This document shows, in pieces, positions 41,668-50,524 of a DNA stretch of 63,166 bases. Numbering within the stretch: position 1 is the stretch's first letter; each line of letters starts with the position of its first letter. The DNA lies in the NCBI RefSeq assembly GCF_014696355.1, contig NZ_JACJQA010000002.1:1-63166 (forward strand), written 5' to 3'. The notes beneath the pieces are model-generated. The model had not been told where the DNA came from, did no database searches, and was given only the letters and a program-made list of their open reading frames with translations. The translations under genes and the position numbers were made by a program. The DNA is from Pseudanabaena sp. FACHB-1998. Lineage in GTDB: Bacteria; Cyanobacteriota; Cyanobacteriia; Pseudanabaenales; Pseudanabaenaceae.

Positions 41668-42678
41668 GGGACTGGATTCTTCGATATAGATGCGATCGCC
41701 GCCAGACTGTTGGGCTTGGAGAAGGGCTTCGGTAGAGATTTTCAGGAGCGCACTAAAACTATTCTCATCGCTAGTTGTGCGGCTGTCTAAAACTCTTACC
41801 ACGCCACCAATACTGACCGTTAGCGGAAATAATAACCCTGAAGAGACGGCGATCGGATGCTTCCGAATACTATCTAAAAGATCGTTGGCAACTTGTTTAC
41901 AGGCTGACGCTTCATGGTGGGGCGTAACGCATACAAACTCATCTAAACCACAACGATAGATCAAACTATTCGCCGCGCAGCTATGACTTAACCTGCCAGC
42001 GATCGCCTTAATGGCTTCACTGCCGATTTGTGATCCATAGGACTCAGTAACTTCACTAAAGCGATCGATATCAATATTCAATACACTCAAAAAACCATAG
42101 CCTTTGTAATTGCCATATCCTTGAAACTGCTGCATGATTTTGGGTCTCACCGAAGCAAAAGCCTGTTCGCTCAAAAGCTTGGTCAAGGGATCAAAGAGAG
42201 ACAAAGAATCTAACAAATCATTTTGAGCTAAGAGTCTTTGATTTGTCCATGTCAGAGATTGCATTAAAGCCTTAGTTCTCAGTCCTGAGCGCACTCTTGT
42301 TTTGAGTTCTGAGCTATCTATCGGATTTCCTAAAAATTCATCTACCCCCGTATCCAAACCGATTTGGCGCTGTCTGTAGTTAAACGCCTCAACTATCAAA
42401 ATAAAGTAAGTCGTAATCAGATCAGTATGTTCTAAATTAGCTTTGATCCGATGACATAGCGCCAAACCCGATACATCGGGCAACGTCCAATCCGCAAGTA
42501 CGATTGCAGGTTTCTTTTGCAGAATCATATCCCAAGCCTGTTCACCATCAGTTGCGGTGATGCAGTTGTATTTTTCTTCTGCTAAGACTTGCTCGATCGC
42601 GGATAACAATTTGCGATCGCCACTAGCAACCAGAATGAGGGAATTATGCCGATAGTATTTCAGTCTGCGAAAATCCAA
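41662..42678 (-). CDS. Response regulator with degenerate GGDEF domain
   Basis: 338 residues. The receiver (~13-130) has phosphoacceptor Asp in IVLADWTLPDVSG (~57). The GGDEF domain (~165-330) retains the fold (DPLTKLLSEQAF, LNIDIDRFSEV). The signature is CGLDEF in place of GGDEF, which suggests loss of diguanylate cyclase activity. It could be a c-di-GMP or GTP sensor instead. No cognate kinase is adjacent. Confidence 0.82.
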   Translation of the reverse strand: MDFRRLKYYRHNSLILVASGDRKLLSAIEQVLAEEKYNCITATDGEQAWDMILQKKPAIVLADWTLPDVSGLALCHRIKANLEHTDLITTYFILIVEAFNYRQRQIGLDTGVDEFLGNPIDSSELKTRVRSGLRTKALMQSLTWTNQRLLAQNDLLDSLSLFDPLTKLLSEQAFASVRPKIMQQFQGYGNYKGYGFLSVLNIDIDRFSEVTESYGSQIGSEAIKAIAGRLSHSCAANSLIYRCGLDEFVCVTPHHEASACKQVANDLLDSIRKHPIAVSSGLLFPLTVSIGGVVRVLDSRTTSDENSFSALLKISTEALLQAQQSGGDRIYIEESSPE

Positions 42679-43044
42679 AGTGTTTACCTCGCTATATCTG
42701 ACATTCCCAAACCACTTTTAAGATTTAAGCTTAAAACCCAAATTTTATCAGCTAGGTAAAATACCGCAAACTATACCAATTCTCAAAATGCCAATAATAC
42801 TTTTATAGCAATGTAAGTTTTGCTGAGGACATCAGCCTCAAAAGAGAATAGCGGTAAAATCACCATCATTCTCTTTTACCAGTTCCCAAAAGTGTTGTCA
42901 CCCTTTTAGAAATTAAAGCTAAACCTAGTCATACCAATTCCCGAAAGTATGCCAACACTTTTGGGAATTCAAAGCCAAACCCAGTCAGGGTTTTAAAAGC
43001 ACAAAATGGCAGAGCCATTTTGTGCTTTGGTGTAAGAGTTTAAA
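42679..43044. other. Repeat-rich intergenic region
   Basis: 366 bases. It has three degenerate copies of ACCAATTCCCAAAAGTGTTG-type sequence (~42775, 42880, 42935), one inverted at 42953-42969. It also has AAAAGAGAAT/ATTCTCTTTT (42841-42878), an inverted CTAAGCAAAACTTACAT copy (42804-42830) and a palindrome at 42997. No gene. Confidence 0.65.
42997..43029. repeat. Perfect palindrome, 15-bp arms, AGA loop, ACAAAATGGC subclass
   Basis: AAAGCACAAAATGGC-AGA-complement, 3' of the DnaJ-TPR gene. Confidence 0.82.
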
Positions 43045-43953
43045 TTATTTTTTACCCCAGCCAAATAATCCACCTTTCTTTTCGGCAGGCTTGGCAGCAG
43101 CTTGGGCGATAGACGTGCTGACTTGATTGATATATTTAAGCGCCGTTGGTTCTTTCGGATCGAGTTTTAGCGCTTTTTGGAAGCTTGCTTTGGCGATCGC
43201 GGCGGCGTTTTGATTCATCTGCACCACCCCTTTAAGGGCATAGATCTTGGCATTATTGGGATCAAGCTTTTCCGCACTAATTAATTCTTTTAGAGCATCA
43301 GTCCATTGCTTTTTACCAATAAATAGCTCCGCCATATTTAGGTTACGCAGCGCGGGGGACTGGGTAGGAGGCTTGGTGACTGCTGGTTCATGATTCAAAG
43401 TAGCGCTCGATGCGGGAATCGGAGTCGCAGAGGCAGCACTACTCCCCGTGGTAAAGCCGAGGCTCGACTGAGTAAGGACATATACGAGATTTAACTCACT
43501 CAAGGCGGCGGTATATTCCAGAATTGACTCTAGATTTTCATATTGCTTAGGTGAAATTTGATCGACAAATTGCTGATAGGTAATTTCATGGGGAAGCCTC
43601 TGGAGCTTTTGAGCAATTTCCGAGGTTAAGGTTGGTGTTGTTCCCTTTTGTTTTTGACCTTGGGCAAACATTCGCAAAGTAGCCAAATATTCCCCCCTTT
43701 CGCGATCGCTATTGAGGACTTGGTAAGCAGGGCTAACCATTTTAGAAAAATATTTAGTCGCAATTTCCTTTTCTTCGCTAGTGCGACCAAAGACATCAGG
43801 ATGCAAAATTTTGGCAAGCTTGAGAAATTTTTTGCGAATTTGGGCTGCCTCCGTCGTCATTGATAGACCGAGTATGGCGTAATGATCGCTAATACCGAAA
43901 CTGGCAAGTCCCTTGTCGATTTTAAAGTTTTCTGGCTTTCCCACAGTTTCCAC
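43045..43953 (-). CDS. DnaJ-domain protein with C-terminal TPRs
   Basis: 302 residues. The J domain (~22-90: DHYAILGLSMTTEAAQIRKKF, then KILHPDVFG with the essential HPD) can stimulate DnaK. A Ser/Pro/Ala-rich linker follows. Two or three TPR-like helices (LRNLNMAELFIGKKQWTDALKEL, YALKGVVQMNQNAAAIAKASF) precede a Lys/Gly-rich tail (EKKGGLFGWGKK). It overlaps the upstream solute-binding gene by 97 bases in a different frame. A later start would break the J domain, so the overlap seems real. Confidence 0.82.
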   Translation of the reverse strand: METVGKPENFKIDKGLASFGISDHYAILGLSMTTEAAQIRKKFLKLAKILHPDVFGRTSEEKEIATKYFSKMVSPAYQVLNSDRERGEYLATLRMFAQGQKQKGTTPTLTSEIAQKLQRLPHEITYQQFVDQISPKQYENLESILEYTAALSELNLVYVLTQSSLGFTTGSSAASATPIPASSATLNHEPAVTKPPTQSPALRNLNMAELFIGKKQWTDALKELISAEKLDPNNAKIYALKGVVQMNQNAAAIAKASFQKALKLDPKEPTALKYINQVSTSIAQAAAKPAEKKGGLFGWGKK

Positions 43954-44801
43954 CTCTTAAGTATCTGTTCGAGTTTACCGTCTTGACGCATTTCTGTTAA
44001 AGCCTTATCCACTGCTTTTTTAAGCGAAACGTCATCCTTATTAACGATCGCGACTAGGCGGATAGGAATTAACGGCTCACCAACAATTATAAAATTAGGA
44101 TTGTTTCGTACTTGCCATACGGCTACAGGTTCATCAAGGATCATGGCATCAAGCTGGCGATCGCGCAGTTGGATAATCATCCGATCAAGATCCCTTGATG
44201 AAAATAGACGAATAGCATTGCCCCTATTCTTATTATAGGTTTCAGCGATCGCTGCACCTCCGCTATTTGCCACAACTCCAACCCGTTTACCAATCATGTC
44301 GCGCGGCGATTTAATTTGTGTCCCATCAGCACGAATTAGCAATCGCTGAGCGCTGCGATAGTAAGGCAAGGTTTCTATAAATTTACCCTTACTTTCCCCT
44401 GTTTCTAACGCACCCTCTTCCCTTGCACTTACCAAAATATCTACCTGACGCGATGCAAGGCTGTCGGGCTGATTTGACCAAGGAATATTAATAGGTCGTG
44501 GTTCAATCTTTAACCTAGCGGCGATTTCTTGGATAATCTCCAACTCAAAACCATCATAAAACTGGGTCTGAGGATTCCAAAACATATAGGGTCCGCCGAT
44601 CGCCGCATCAATTCCCACCCGTACATGCCCCCGACGCATGACGATGCCCAAGCTACTATCTTCGGCAAATACTGGGGCTATGTTTAAGGAGATATTACCG
44701 ACAAGTCCTAAACTTAGACCCGTAAGAATGGCGAGACTGCTAAGTTTGTGACGGAGTTTAAGCCTGATGGGGGGAGAAAGTTTAGGGACAATGTTGAACA
44801 T
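43857..44801 (-). CDS. Periplasmic solute-binding protein (amino-acid type, family 3)
   Basis: 314 residues. A signal peptide (LKLRHKLSSLAILTGLSLG...APVFAED, to ~48) precedes a bilobed binding domain (VRVGIDAAIGGPYMFWN, YDGFELEIIQEIAARL, DMIGKRVGVVANSGGAA). The last ~25 residues (SQKTLKSTRDLPVSVLAII...) lie in the overlap with the DnaJ-TPR gene and are not part of the usual domain, which ends near LKRWKLW. No permease is adjacent, so it could be an orphan receptor. Confidence 0.82.
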   Translation of the reverse strand: MFNIVPKLSPPIRLKLRHKLSSLAILTGLSLGLVGNISLNIAPVFAEDSSLGIVMRRGHVRVGIDAAIGGPYMFWNPQTQFYDGFELEIIQEIAARLKIEPRPINIPWSNQPDSLASRQVDILVSAREEGALETGESKGKFIETLPYYRSAQRLLIRADGTQIKSPRDMIGKRVGVVANSGGAAIAETYNKNRGNAIRLFSSRDLDRMIIQLRDRQLDAMILDEPVAVWQVRNNPNFIIVGEPLIPIRLVAIVNKDDVSLKKAVDKALTEMRQDGKLEQILKRWKLWESQKTLKSTRDLPVSVLAIITPYSVYQ

Positions 44802-44906
44802 TTTTGTTTAAGCAGGCAATAACTAGGTGATCGCAAATATGCTGTTGCACAAGTGCTGAATATAAAGCCATAATTTCTTTACTAAGTATTTTCATTACTT
44901 TTAAAG

Positions 44907-45932
44907 ATGGCGAAAAAGATGGCGAAACTTAAAGTACTTATGTCTAAAAGTACAGCCTTAAAGTCTATAACCTATCTCAGTAGTATACTGTCAATCCTGA
45001 CAACTACAGATTTGCTGGGAATCGTTATAACCAGTCATTTGCTACCATCTGAGGCGATCGCCCAACCTTGGCTAGTAGCACAGCTAAGTGGGACTAAGTA
45101 TGGTTTAGGTTTGCCCAAAACTGCAAGTACGGGAGGCGGTACACGCCTTATGAATCCCGATCAAACCGACCCAGTGGAAGAAGGCGATCGAGTGAGAACT
45201 ATTCCCAATATCCAAAATTCAGATCGCCAGATGATTAGAGGTGGGGTTCCATCTAATCCTATAAATAAGGAACCATCTTCAGTCCGAAAGAAGAAACTAC
45301 CACAACTGATATTGCTCACGCCTGAAGATGGTGCGCGGACGGCTAGTTCACAACCTACGCTTTATTGGTATTTACACGACCAAAATATTCAAGCTGCTTC
45401 CTTAGAAGTTGATAATCTCAAAAAAGATTCATCTACAGTAAATCCACAGGCTCCTGTTATAGGGAAGCTGAGTATCTCCATGTCAGAGGGATCTGAAGCG
45501 ATCACGATTTTTCAAGCGGATTTAAAAATTTCTGATGGTTTGTCTAGCTTCAAACTACCGATCGCGGCTTCTTTAAACCCATCTAAAACCTACCGTTGGC
45601 AAATTACGTTACAAAATCGCCAACAAAAAGAAGTCACGGCAAGCGGTTGGATTGTTTATACGCCACCTGATGACAATCTCCAAAAATCTTTGAGCAGAGC
45701 TTTGACTAGTCGCGATCGCGCCAAGATTTATGCTGAAGCGGGATATTGGTTTGAGGCGATCGATGGCTATACCCGTTGGCTAAACTTTAAACCCGAAGAT
45801 CTCAAAGCTATAAATGCTAGAAATGAAATCTTGAAATTAGGATTTATAACCAATAAAAACTTAGATTTTGATTCTTTTATTGCTTTACTAAATGCCGATG
45901 CCACAAAATCACCAGTCAATAAACCTCTCTAG
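44907..45932 (+). CDS. DUF928 protein with signal sequence
   Basis: 341 residues. A hydrophobic N-terminal region (~22-50) likely directs export. The DUF928 features are LPKTASTGGGTR and LPQLILLTPEDGARTASSQPTLYWYLHD. Later segments include a beta-rich domain and YAEAGYWFEAIDGYTRWLNFKPEDL, a TPR-like helix pair. DUF928 is a cyanobacterial family of unknown function, often near CHASE2- or TPR-type proteins. It ends 6 bases before the glycosyltransferase gene. Confidence 0.82.
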   Translation: MAKKMAKLKVLMSKSTALKSITYLSSILSILTTTDLLGIVITSHLLPSEAIAQPWLVAQLSGTKYGLGLPKTASTGGGTRLMNPDQTDPVEEGDRVRTIPNIQNSDRQMIRGGVPSNPINKEPSSVRKKKLPQLILLTPEDGARTASSQPTLYWYLHDQNIQAASLEVDNLKKDSSTVNPQAPVIGKLSISMSEGSEAITIFQADLKISDGLSSFKLPIAASLNPSKTYRWQITLQNRQQKEVTASGWIVYTPPDDNLQKSLSRALTSRDRAKIYAEAGYWFEAIDGYTRWLNFKPEDLKAINARNEILKLGFITNKNLDFDSFIALLNADATKSPVNKPL

Positions 45933-45938
45933 GCAATC

Positions 45939-47081
45939 ATGAAAGAAAAGCGGATTTTATTTGTGAGCTATACCGCAGTCTTAGGTGGTGGAGAGCTTTG
46001 TTTACTTGATTTTGCCTATGCTTATCGTGATACTAGCCAAGTAGTGCTGCTAACTGACGGAATCTTAAAAAAGCGGCTTGAGGATTTAGGCATCAAGGTT
46101 GAGGTTTTAGAATCTTCGCGATCGCTTGCCGAGGTAAAAGTATCGAGTGGATTAGCTTCGCTTAAATCCATTGGTGAACTTTGGCGATTGGCTCGACAAG
46201 TTGCTCAAAAAAGCAAAGATTTTGACCTAATCCATGCCAATAACCAGAAGGGGTTTGTCGTTGCGGCGATCGCGCGATTGCTTGGTGGTGCGCCCGTCGT
46301 TTGGCATCTGCACGATATTTTGACTGCAAACATATTTAGTAAACTCAATCGCCTAGTGGCAGTTACGTTAGCCAATTGGTTTGCCACCAGAGTAATTGTT
46401 AATTCCCAAGCCACAGGCGAAGCCTTTATCGCATCGGGGGGGAAAGACCGTCTATTACGCACCGTTCACAATGGCTTTGATAGTGAAATATTCGATCGCC
46501 TCAAGGATAACCAAGCCACTCTCCGCGAAGAGTTAGGGATTCCCCGCAATCGCCATCTAATTGGGATGTTTAGCCGTCTGTCCTATTGGAAGGGACAACA
46601 TATTTTATTAGAAGCTGCTAGTCAACTTCCTGATGTCCATGTGTTACTCGTGGGAGATGCGCTCTTTGGTGAGGCAGAATATACCGAAAAACTCAAAAAT
46701 ATTGCCGCTCAAGAAAGCCTCAAGGGGCGAGTCCATTGGCTGGGCTTTCGCCAAGATATTCCTGCCCTAATGAAAGCTTGCGATGCGATCGCCCATTGTT
46801 CGACAGCTCCCGAACCCTTTGGGCGAGTGATTGTGGAGGCACAATTAGCTAAACGCCCCGCGATCGCCACTATTGGCGGCGGCACTAGCGAAATTATTAC
46901 CAATGGAGTTACAGGTTTATTAATTCCCCCTAACGATCCGCAATTACTTGCTGATGCCATGCAACAGATTTTTAGCGATCGCGAAGCAACCCAAAGGATG
47001 GTCGAAGTCGCCTATAGCCAAGCAAAAATCAAATTCTCTATTCCCTCTGTCTGCGCTGAATTTGAAATGGCGATCGCTTAA
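45939..47081 (+). CDS. Family-4 glycosyltransferase
   Basis: 380 residues of GT-B fold. The N-terminal lobe has LFVSYTAVLGGGELCLLDFA. The C-terminal lobe has HLIGMFSRLSYWKGQHILLEA and the donor-binding EPFGRVIVEAQLAKRP-IATIGGGTSEIIT (E-x7-E motif). The acceptor is unknown; such enzymes build exopolysaccharide, lipopolysaccharide or glycolipid. It probably forms an operon with the DUF928 gene. Confidence 0.87.
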   Translation: MKEKRILFVSYTAVLGGGELCLLDFAYAYRDTSQVVLLTDGILKKRLEDLGIKVEVLESSRSLAEVKVSSGLASLKSIGELWRLARQVAQKSKDFDLIHANNQKGFVVAAIARLLGGAPVVWHLHDILTANIFSKLNRLVAVTLANWFATRVIVNSQATGEAFIASGGKDRLLRTVHNGFDSEIFDRLKDNQATLREELGIPRNRHLIGMFSRLSYWKGQHILLEAASQLPDVHVLLVGDALFGEAEYTEKLKNIAAQESLKGRVHWLGFRQDIPALMKACDAIAHCSTAPEPFGRVIVEAQLAKRPAIATIGGGTSEIITNGVTGLLIPPNDPQLLADAMQQIFSDREATQRMVEVAYSQAKIKFSIPSVCAEFEMAIA

Positions 47082-47111
47082 TTCTGACTGGCTAATCCTT
47101 ATAACACCAAA

Positions 47112-47605
47112 ATGATCGACAACATTTGTAAATTCTTAGCAGAAAGCTTTTCCAGTGACTTTGCCAGTTGGATTTGGTACAGAGTAACGTAGCCGCCTCG
47201 ACCGCTATAATATCTGGCATATCCCTAAGCAAAGAAATCATCCAAAGATTACTCAGGAGCGAAATCATGAAAGAATCAGTAATTTATCAAGAGATCTTAC
47301 GAGAAGGATTAGCTGAAGGATTAGCTGAAGGATTAGCTGAAGGTTTAGCTAAAGGATTGGCTGAAGGTAAAGCTGAAGGCTTGGCTAAAGGTGAGGCTAA
47401 GGGAATGGCTAAAGGGAAGGCTAAAGGTTTAGCGGAAGCAACTAATCAAATAGCGCTGAATATGCTTCGTTCCAACATTTCTACAGATTTAGTTGCTCAG
47501 GTTACAGGGTTGACTCTCAAGCAAATCGAAAAATTGCAAAAAATTGCGTCAAAGCAATCCCAAGCACCCAAATCGTCAGGCACAAAGCCCCCATCAAAGC
47601 CTTAG
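47112..47605 (+). pseudogene. Rpn/DUF4351-type nuclease, internally deleted
   Basis: Two ends of one family are joined after loss of the middle. MIDNICKFLAESFSSDFASW at 47112-47171 is the N terminus of cyanobacterial Rpn/DUF4351-type proteins. It then runs into a TAG. In another frame (from ~47168) VAASTAIISGISLSKEIIQRLLRSEIMKESVIYQEIL follows, with the C-terminal GLAEGLAEGLAKG heptad-like repeat and a last helix. The PD-(D/E)XK catalytic region is absent. The 3' part could still express a 110-145-residue coiled protein. It is probably a decayed gene. Confidence 0.6.
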
Positions 47606-47641
47606 CCTTTACCAGAAAAGCGATCGCCAATAAGTTTAGAG

Positions 47642-47684
47642 AATGATTAAGGGTGATAGGTTTTGCCTATCACCCTTAATCATT
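47642..47684. repeat. Perfect palindrome, 19-bp arms, TTTTG loop
   Basis: AATGATTAAGGGTGATAGG / complement, upstream of argB. Confidence 0.85.
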
Positions 47685-47804
47685 AGAACAGATCTTCGTA
47701 AAAGTCATCAAATACTAATATGTAGCCTAACTCGCTTATCTATTGGTGTATTTGAGGTTGTAAGGTTAATCAAAGTATTTTTCAGAGTAGTCGAGAGGCG
47801 TTAA

Positions 47805-48674
47805 ATGATAACAGACAGCGATCGCGTTCAGATTCTAAGTGAAGCTCTGCCCTACATGCAGCAATTTTCGGGGCGTACTATTGTCGTCAAATATGGGGGA
47901 GCAGCCATGAAAGAAGAAAACCTGCGACAGGACGTGATCCGTGATGTCGTTACCATGTCATTTATGGGACTGCGCCCTGTGCTAGTACATGGCGGCGGAC
48001 CTGAAATCAATACATGGCTGACTAAGCTCAACATTGAGCCACAGTTTATTAATGGATTGCGCGTCACTGATGCCGCCACAATGGAAGTTGTGGAAATGGT
48101 GCTAGTTGGGCGCGTCAACAAACAAATCGTAGAAATGATTAATCTTGCGGGCGGCTCTGGCGTTGGATTGTGTGGTAAGGATGGTAACTTGATCCGTGCG
48201 CGTCCTCAGGGTAATGATGAGATCGGTTTTGTCGGTGAAGTCAGTGGTATTAATATCGGGCTGCTTTCGACTTTGCTAGAAGCAGGGCATATTCCCGTCG
48301 TGTCCAGTGTCGCAACCGATGAAACAGGTCAGTCCTATAACATCAATGCCGATACGGTGGCAGGGGAACTCGCGGCTGCCCTCGGAGCCGAGAAGCTAAT
48401 TTTGCTTACCGATATTGCAGGTATTCTCCACAATTACAAAGATCCCAGTACCCTCTACCGCAGCTTGACGATCAGCAAGGCAAGAGAACTGATGACCGAA
48501 AATGTGGTTAGTGGTGGCATGATTCCTAAAGTGCAATGTTGTGTGCGATCGCTTGCTCAAGGGGTAAAAGCAGCCCATATTGTCGATGGACGTGTACCGC
48601 ATTCTCTATTACTCGAAATCTTTACCAACAGCGGTGTTGGCTCGATGATCGTAGCCTCTGAAACTGCGCTTTAA
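47805..48674 (+). CDS. argB: Acetylglutamate kinase ArgB
   Basis: 289 residues. The amino-acid kinase motifs are complete: [16 protein letters not shown] (~26), [14 protein letters not shown] (~66), [28 protein letters not shown] (~185-212), and [11 protein letters not shown]. ArgB phosphorylates N-acetylglutamate in arginine synthesis. In cyanobacteria it is controlled by the PII protein (known). Nothing else of arginine synthesis is adjacent. Confidence 0.93.
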   Translation: MITDSDRVQILSEALPYMQQFSGRTIVVKYGGAAMKEENLRQDVIRDVVTMSFMGLRPVLVHGGGPEINTWLTKLNIEPQFINGLRVTDAATMEVVEMVLVGRVNKQIVEMINLAGGSGVGLCGKDGNLIRARPQGNDEIGFVGEVSGINIGLLSTLLEAGHIPVVSSVATDETGQSYNINADTVAGELAAALGAEKLILLTDIAGILHNYKDPSTLYRSLTISKARELMTENVVSGGMIPKVQCCVRSLAQGVKAAHIVDGRVPHSLLLEIFTNSGVGSMIVASETAL

Positions 48675-48691
48675 CCCCAATTTACAAAAAG

Positions 48692-48734
48692 TATTAATGG
48701 GGTTGCGGGGCAAAGCCCCGCAACCCCATTAATA
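48692..48734. repeat. Perfect palindrome, 20-bp arms, AAA loop
   Basis: TATTAATGGGGTTGCGGGGC-AAA-complement, between argB and the next gene. Confidence 0.88.
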
Positions 48735-48752
48735 AAACCAGCATAAGCAACT

Positions 48753-49484
48753 ATGGCTGATGAACTTCAAAAGTCCGAGCAACCTCAAGATCAAAATGCT
48801 CTCTCCAAACCTCATGATGCTTCGGCAAAGGGAAAGGAGTCTGATAAACCTGCGGATAAATCTGCGGATAAGCCAAAATCTGAGAATGGAGACAAATCAA
48901 CAGGGAAGAAAAAAGAAAATTTATCTCCCAAAAAACGTTTTATTCCTTTACCCAAGCTTGTCTTTTTAGAAAGACTTCCGAGACTAAGTTTTCCTAAGCC
49001 TAAAGTCTCTATCAATTTATTTAAGTTTGGGAAATCTCCAGAGGCTAAGGCTAGACAAAAACTTAATTTATTATGGTTTTGGTTGCTAACAATTTTAGTT
49101 AGCTATACGTTAATGGGCTATTTTCTGTCAGTTTTGTTGACTATGCGATCGCAAAAAAACTTAGCGATCGCGGGTTTTATAACTATGGGATTACTACCAG
49201 TTATCACCGCATTTGCTGACTATGGACTAATGAAATGGGGATATTTAATTAGTGGATTTTTAATTGTTGGGGGGCTAATTTTTTTAATTAAAATTAAGTT
49301 TTATTTTCTCGTCTTAGCAATCATGACATGGATAGGAATTACGATGATTGCTTTTGTAGGAGAGTATTTAATCAAACAAAATCGCAAATTTTTTGTAGCC
49401 ATTATTATCCTAACTTTTCCTTGCTTAATAGGGTTAGGACTGGGGTGGCAAGTATGGCGACTAGTCGCCACAAATCTTAGTTAG
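48753..49484 (+). CDS. Membrane protein with charged N-terminal tail
   Basis: 243 residues, family not recognised. The first ~100 residues are polar, with repeats of the type DKPADKSADKPKSENGDKS. The C-terminal ~150 residues have about four hydrophobic segments (LLWFWLLTILVSYTLMGYF, IAGFITMGLLPVITAFADYG, LISGFLIVGGLIFL, FVAIIILTFPCLIGLGLG). Probably an integral membrane protein with a cytoplasmic tail. Nothing known. Confidence 0.6.
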   Translation: MADELQKSEQPQDQNALSKPHDASAKGKESDKPADKSADKPKSENGDKSTGKKKENLSPKKRFIPLPKLVFLERLPRLSFPKPKVSINLFKFGKSPEAKARQKLNLLWFWLLTILVSYTLMGYFLSVLLTMRSQKNLAIAGFITMGLLPVITAFADYGLMKWGYLISGFLIVGGLIFLIKIKFYFLVLAIMTWIGITMIAFVGEYLIKQNRKFFVAIIILTFPCLIGLGLGWQVWRLVATNLS

Positions 49485-49540
49485 TAATGTCAAAACAACA
49501 GGGGCAGCGCTTTACGCCGCCCCTGTTGTTTTGACATTAT
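49484..49540. repeat. Palindrome, 22-bp arms, touches stop codon
   Basis: Begins on the last base of the TAG of the membrane-protein gene; AATGTCAAAACAACAGGGGC stem with small GCG-CTTTA-CGC centre. Confidence 0.87.
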
Positions 49541-49571
49541 ATAGCAAAGCAAGAGTTAGCCAGTACAAACC

Positions 49572-49626
49572 AAAACCCCAAAAGCGAGTAGAGGCGCGAA
49601 GCGCCTCTACTCGCTTTTGGGGTTTT
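49572..49626. repeat. Perfect palindrome, 26-bp arms, GAA loop, AAAACCC subclass
   Basis: AAAACCCCAAAAGCGAGTAG with AGGCGC-GAA-GCGCCT core; followed by CTAAGCAAAACTTACATAGCTATA (49632-49655). Confidence 0.9.
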
Positions 49627-49652
49627 ATATTCTAAGCAAAACTTACATAGCT

Positions 49653-49695
49653 ATACCTAATTAATAAATGACTGCGCCATTTATTAATTAGGTAT
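49653..49695. repeat. Palindrome, 18-bp arms, 7-base loop
   Basis: ATACCTAATTAATAAATG / complement around ACTGCGC, upstream of the hemerythrin gene. Confidence 0.8.
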
Positions 49696-49757
49696 TACAG
49701 GGATTTCGCTGGTGAGCTAAACTGAGAATACCTATATAACTTTATTAAGAAAATAAT

Positions 49758-50177
49758 ATGAAAAGATTTGAATGGAGTGATTCTTTGAGTACGGGTGTTC
49801 CCATGATTGACACTCAACACAAAGAGCTAATTGCTGCCACAAATGAGATTGGTGAAGCGATCGAAAAGGGCAACGGGGCAAATGCGATTAAAAAGTTATT
49901 AGTATTTCTAAAATTCTATGCTGAATGGCACTTTGGCAATGAAGAAACCTGTGCCGCTAAGCATCAATGTCCCATGGCTGGAGTTAATCAAGAAGCCCAC
50001 AAAAAGTTTATTACTACCTTTGGTAAACTCCACGATGAATATCGCCAAAGTGATGCTAGTGAAGATGTGGCTCGTAAAATCTATGATGAACTCTGTGAAT
50101 GGCTGGTCAGCCATATTTTACGCATAGACACCCAGATTGGGGCTTGTATCAAAGAAGGAATTGCGAAGCAAGCATAA
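49758..50177 (+). CDS. Hemerythrin-like protein
   Basis: 139 residues. Ligand motifs in order: IDTQHKEL (His ~21), YAEWHFGNEE (His and Glu ~58-62), NQEAHKKF (~80), and SHILRID (His and Asp). The HxxxH pair expected in the third helix reads N-x-x-x-H: the first His is Asn, as in some cyanobacterial relatives (from memory). It binds O2 through a diiron site, or serves storage, sensing or iron handling. It stands alone, as in many bacteria. The missing ligand may alter or lose one iron position. Confidence 0.85.
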   Translation: MKRFEWSDSLSTGVPMIDTQHKELIAATNEIGEAIEKGNGANAIKKLLVFLKFYAEWHFGNEETCAAKHQCPMAGVNQEAHKKFITTFGKLHDEYRQSDASEDVARKIYDELCEWLVSHILRIDTQIGACIKEGIAKQA

Positions 50178-50206
50178 AAACTACTACGCAAAAAAGCAAG
50201 TACTAA

Positions 50207-50231
50207 AAAAGGCGGTCAACGTCCGCCTTTT
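50207..50231. terminator. Shared terminator, hemerythrin/rpmF
   Basis: AAAAGGCGG/CCGCCTTTT around TCAACGT with A6 and T4 flanks between convergent genes. Confidence 0.8.
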
Positions 50232-50235
50232 AAGA

Positions 50236-50412
50236 TTACTCTTCTTCTTCAGCCTCTTCAGCCAATGGATAGACAAAACCATCATTTTTGCCTGTGAGGA
50301 TGGACTTACCTAAGGAGATTGCTTTTTGGGCGTGAACTGCGGCTTTGCGCTTCCAAACTGCTTTGCGGCTATCTCGCTTAGATTTAGAAGTGCGTTTCTT
50401 GGGTACTGCCAT
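50236..50412 (-). CDS. rpmF: 50S ribosomal protein L32
   Basis: 58 residues: [20 protein letters not shown] and following [21 protein letters not shown], then an acidic tail ending in EEEE. The start MAVPKK is that of all L32 proteins and the basic core is conserved. The four zinc-binding Cys found in some L32 are absent, as in other cyanobacteria. The acidic tail (AEEAEEEE) is a lineage extension. Likely translated from its own promoter in the 50413-50752 region. Confidence 0.95.
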   Translation of the reverse strand: MAVPKKRTSKSKRDSRKAVWKRKAAVHAQKAISLGKSILTGKNDGFVYPLAEEAEEEE

Positions 50413-50524
50413 GATGTTATCCCTGTACTAACTTATGATAATTCTCTGATTTTGAATTAGAAAATTTTTGACAACCTTTCTATGATACAGCAAGTTGATT
50501 AGCATATTATGCCTAAGTAAAAAA

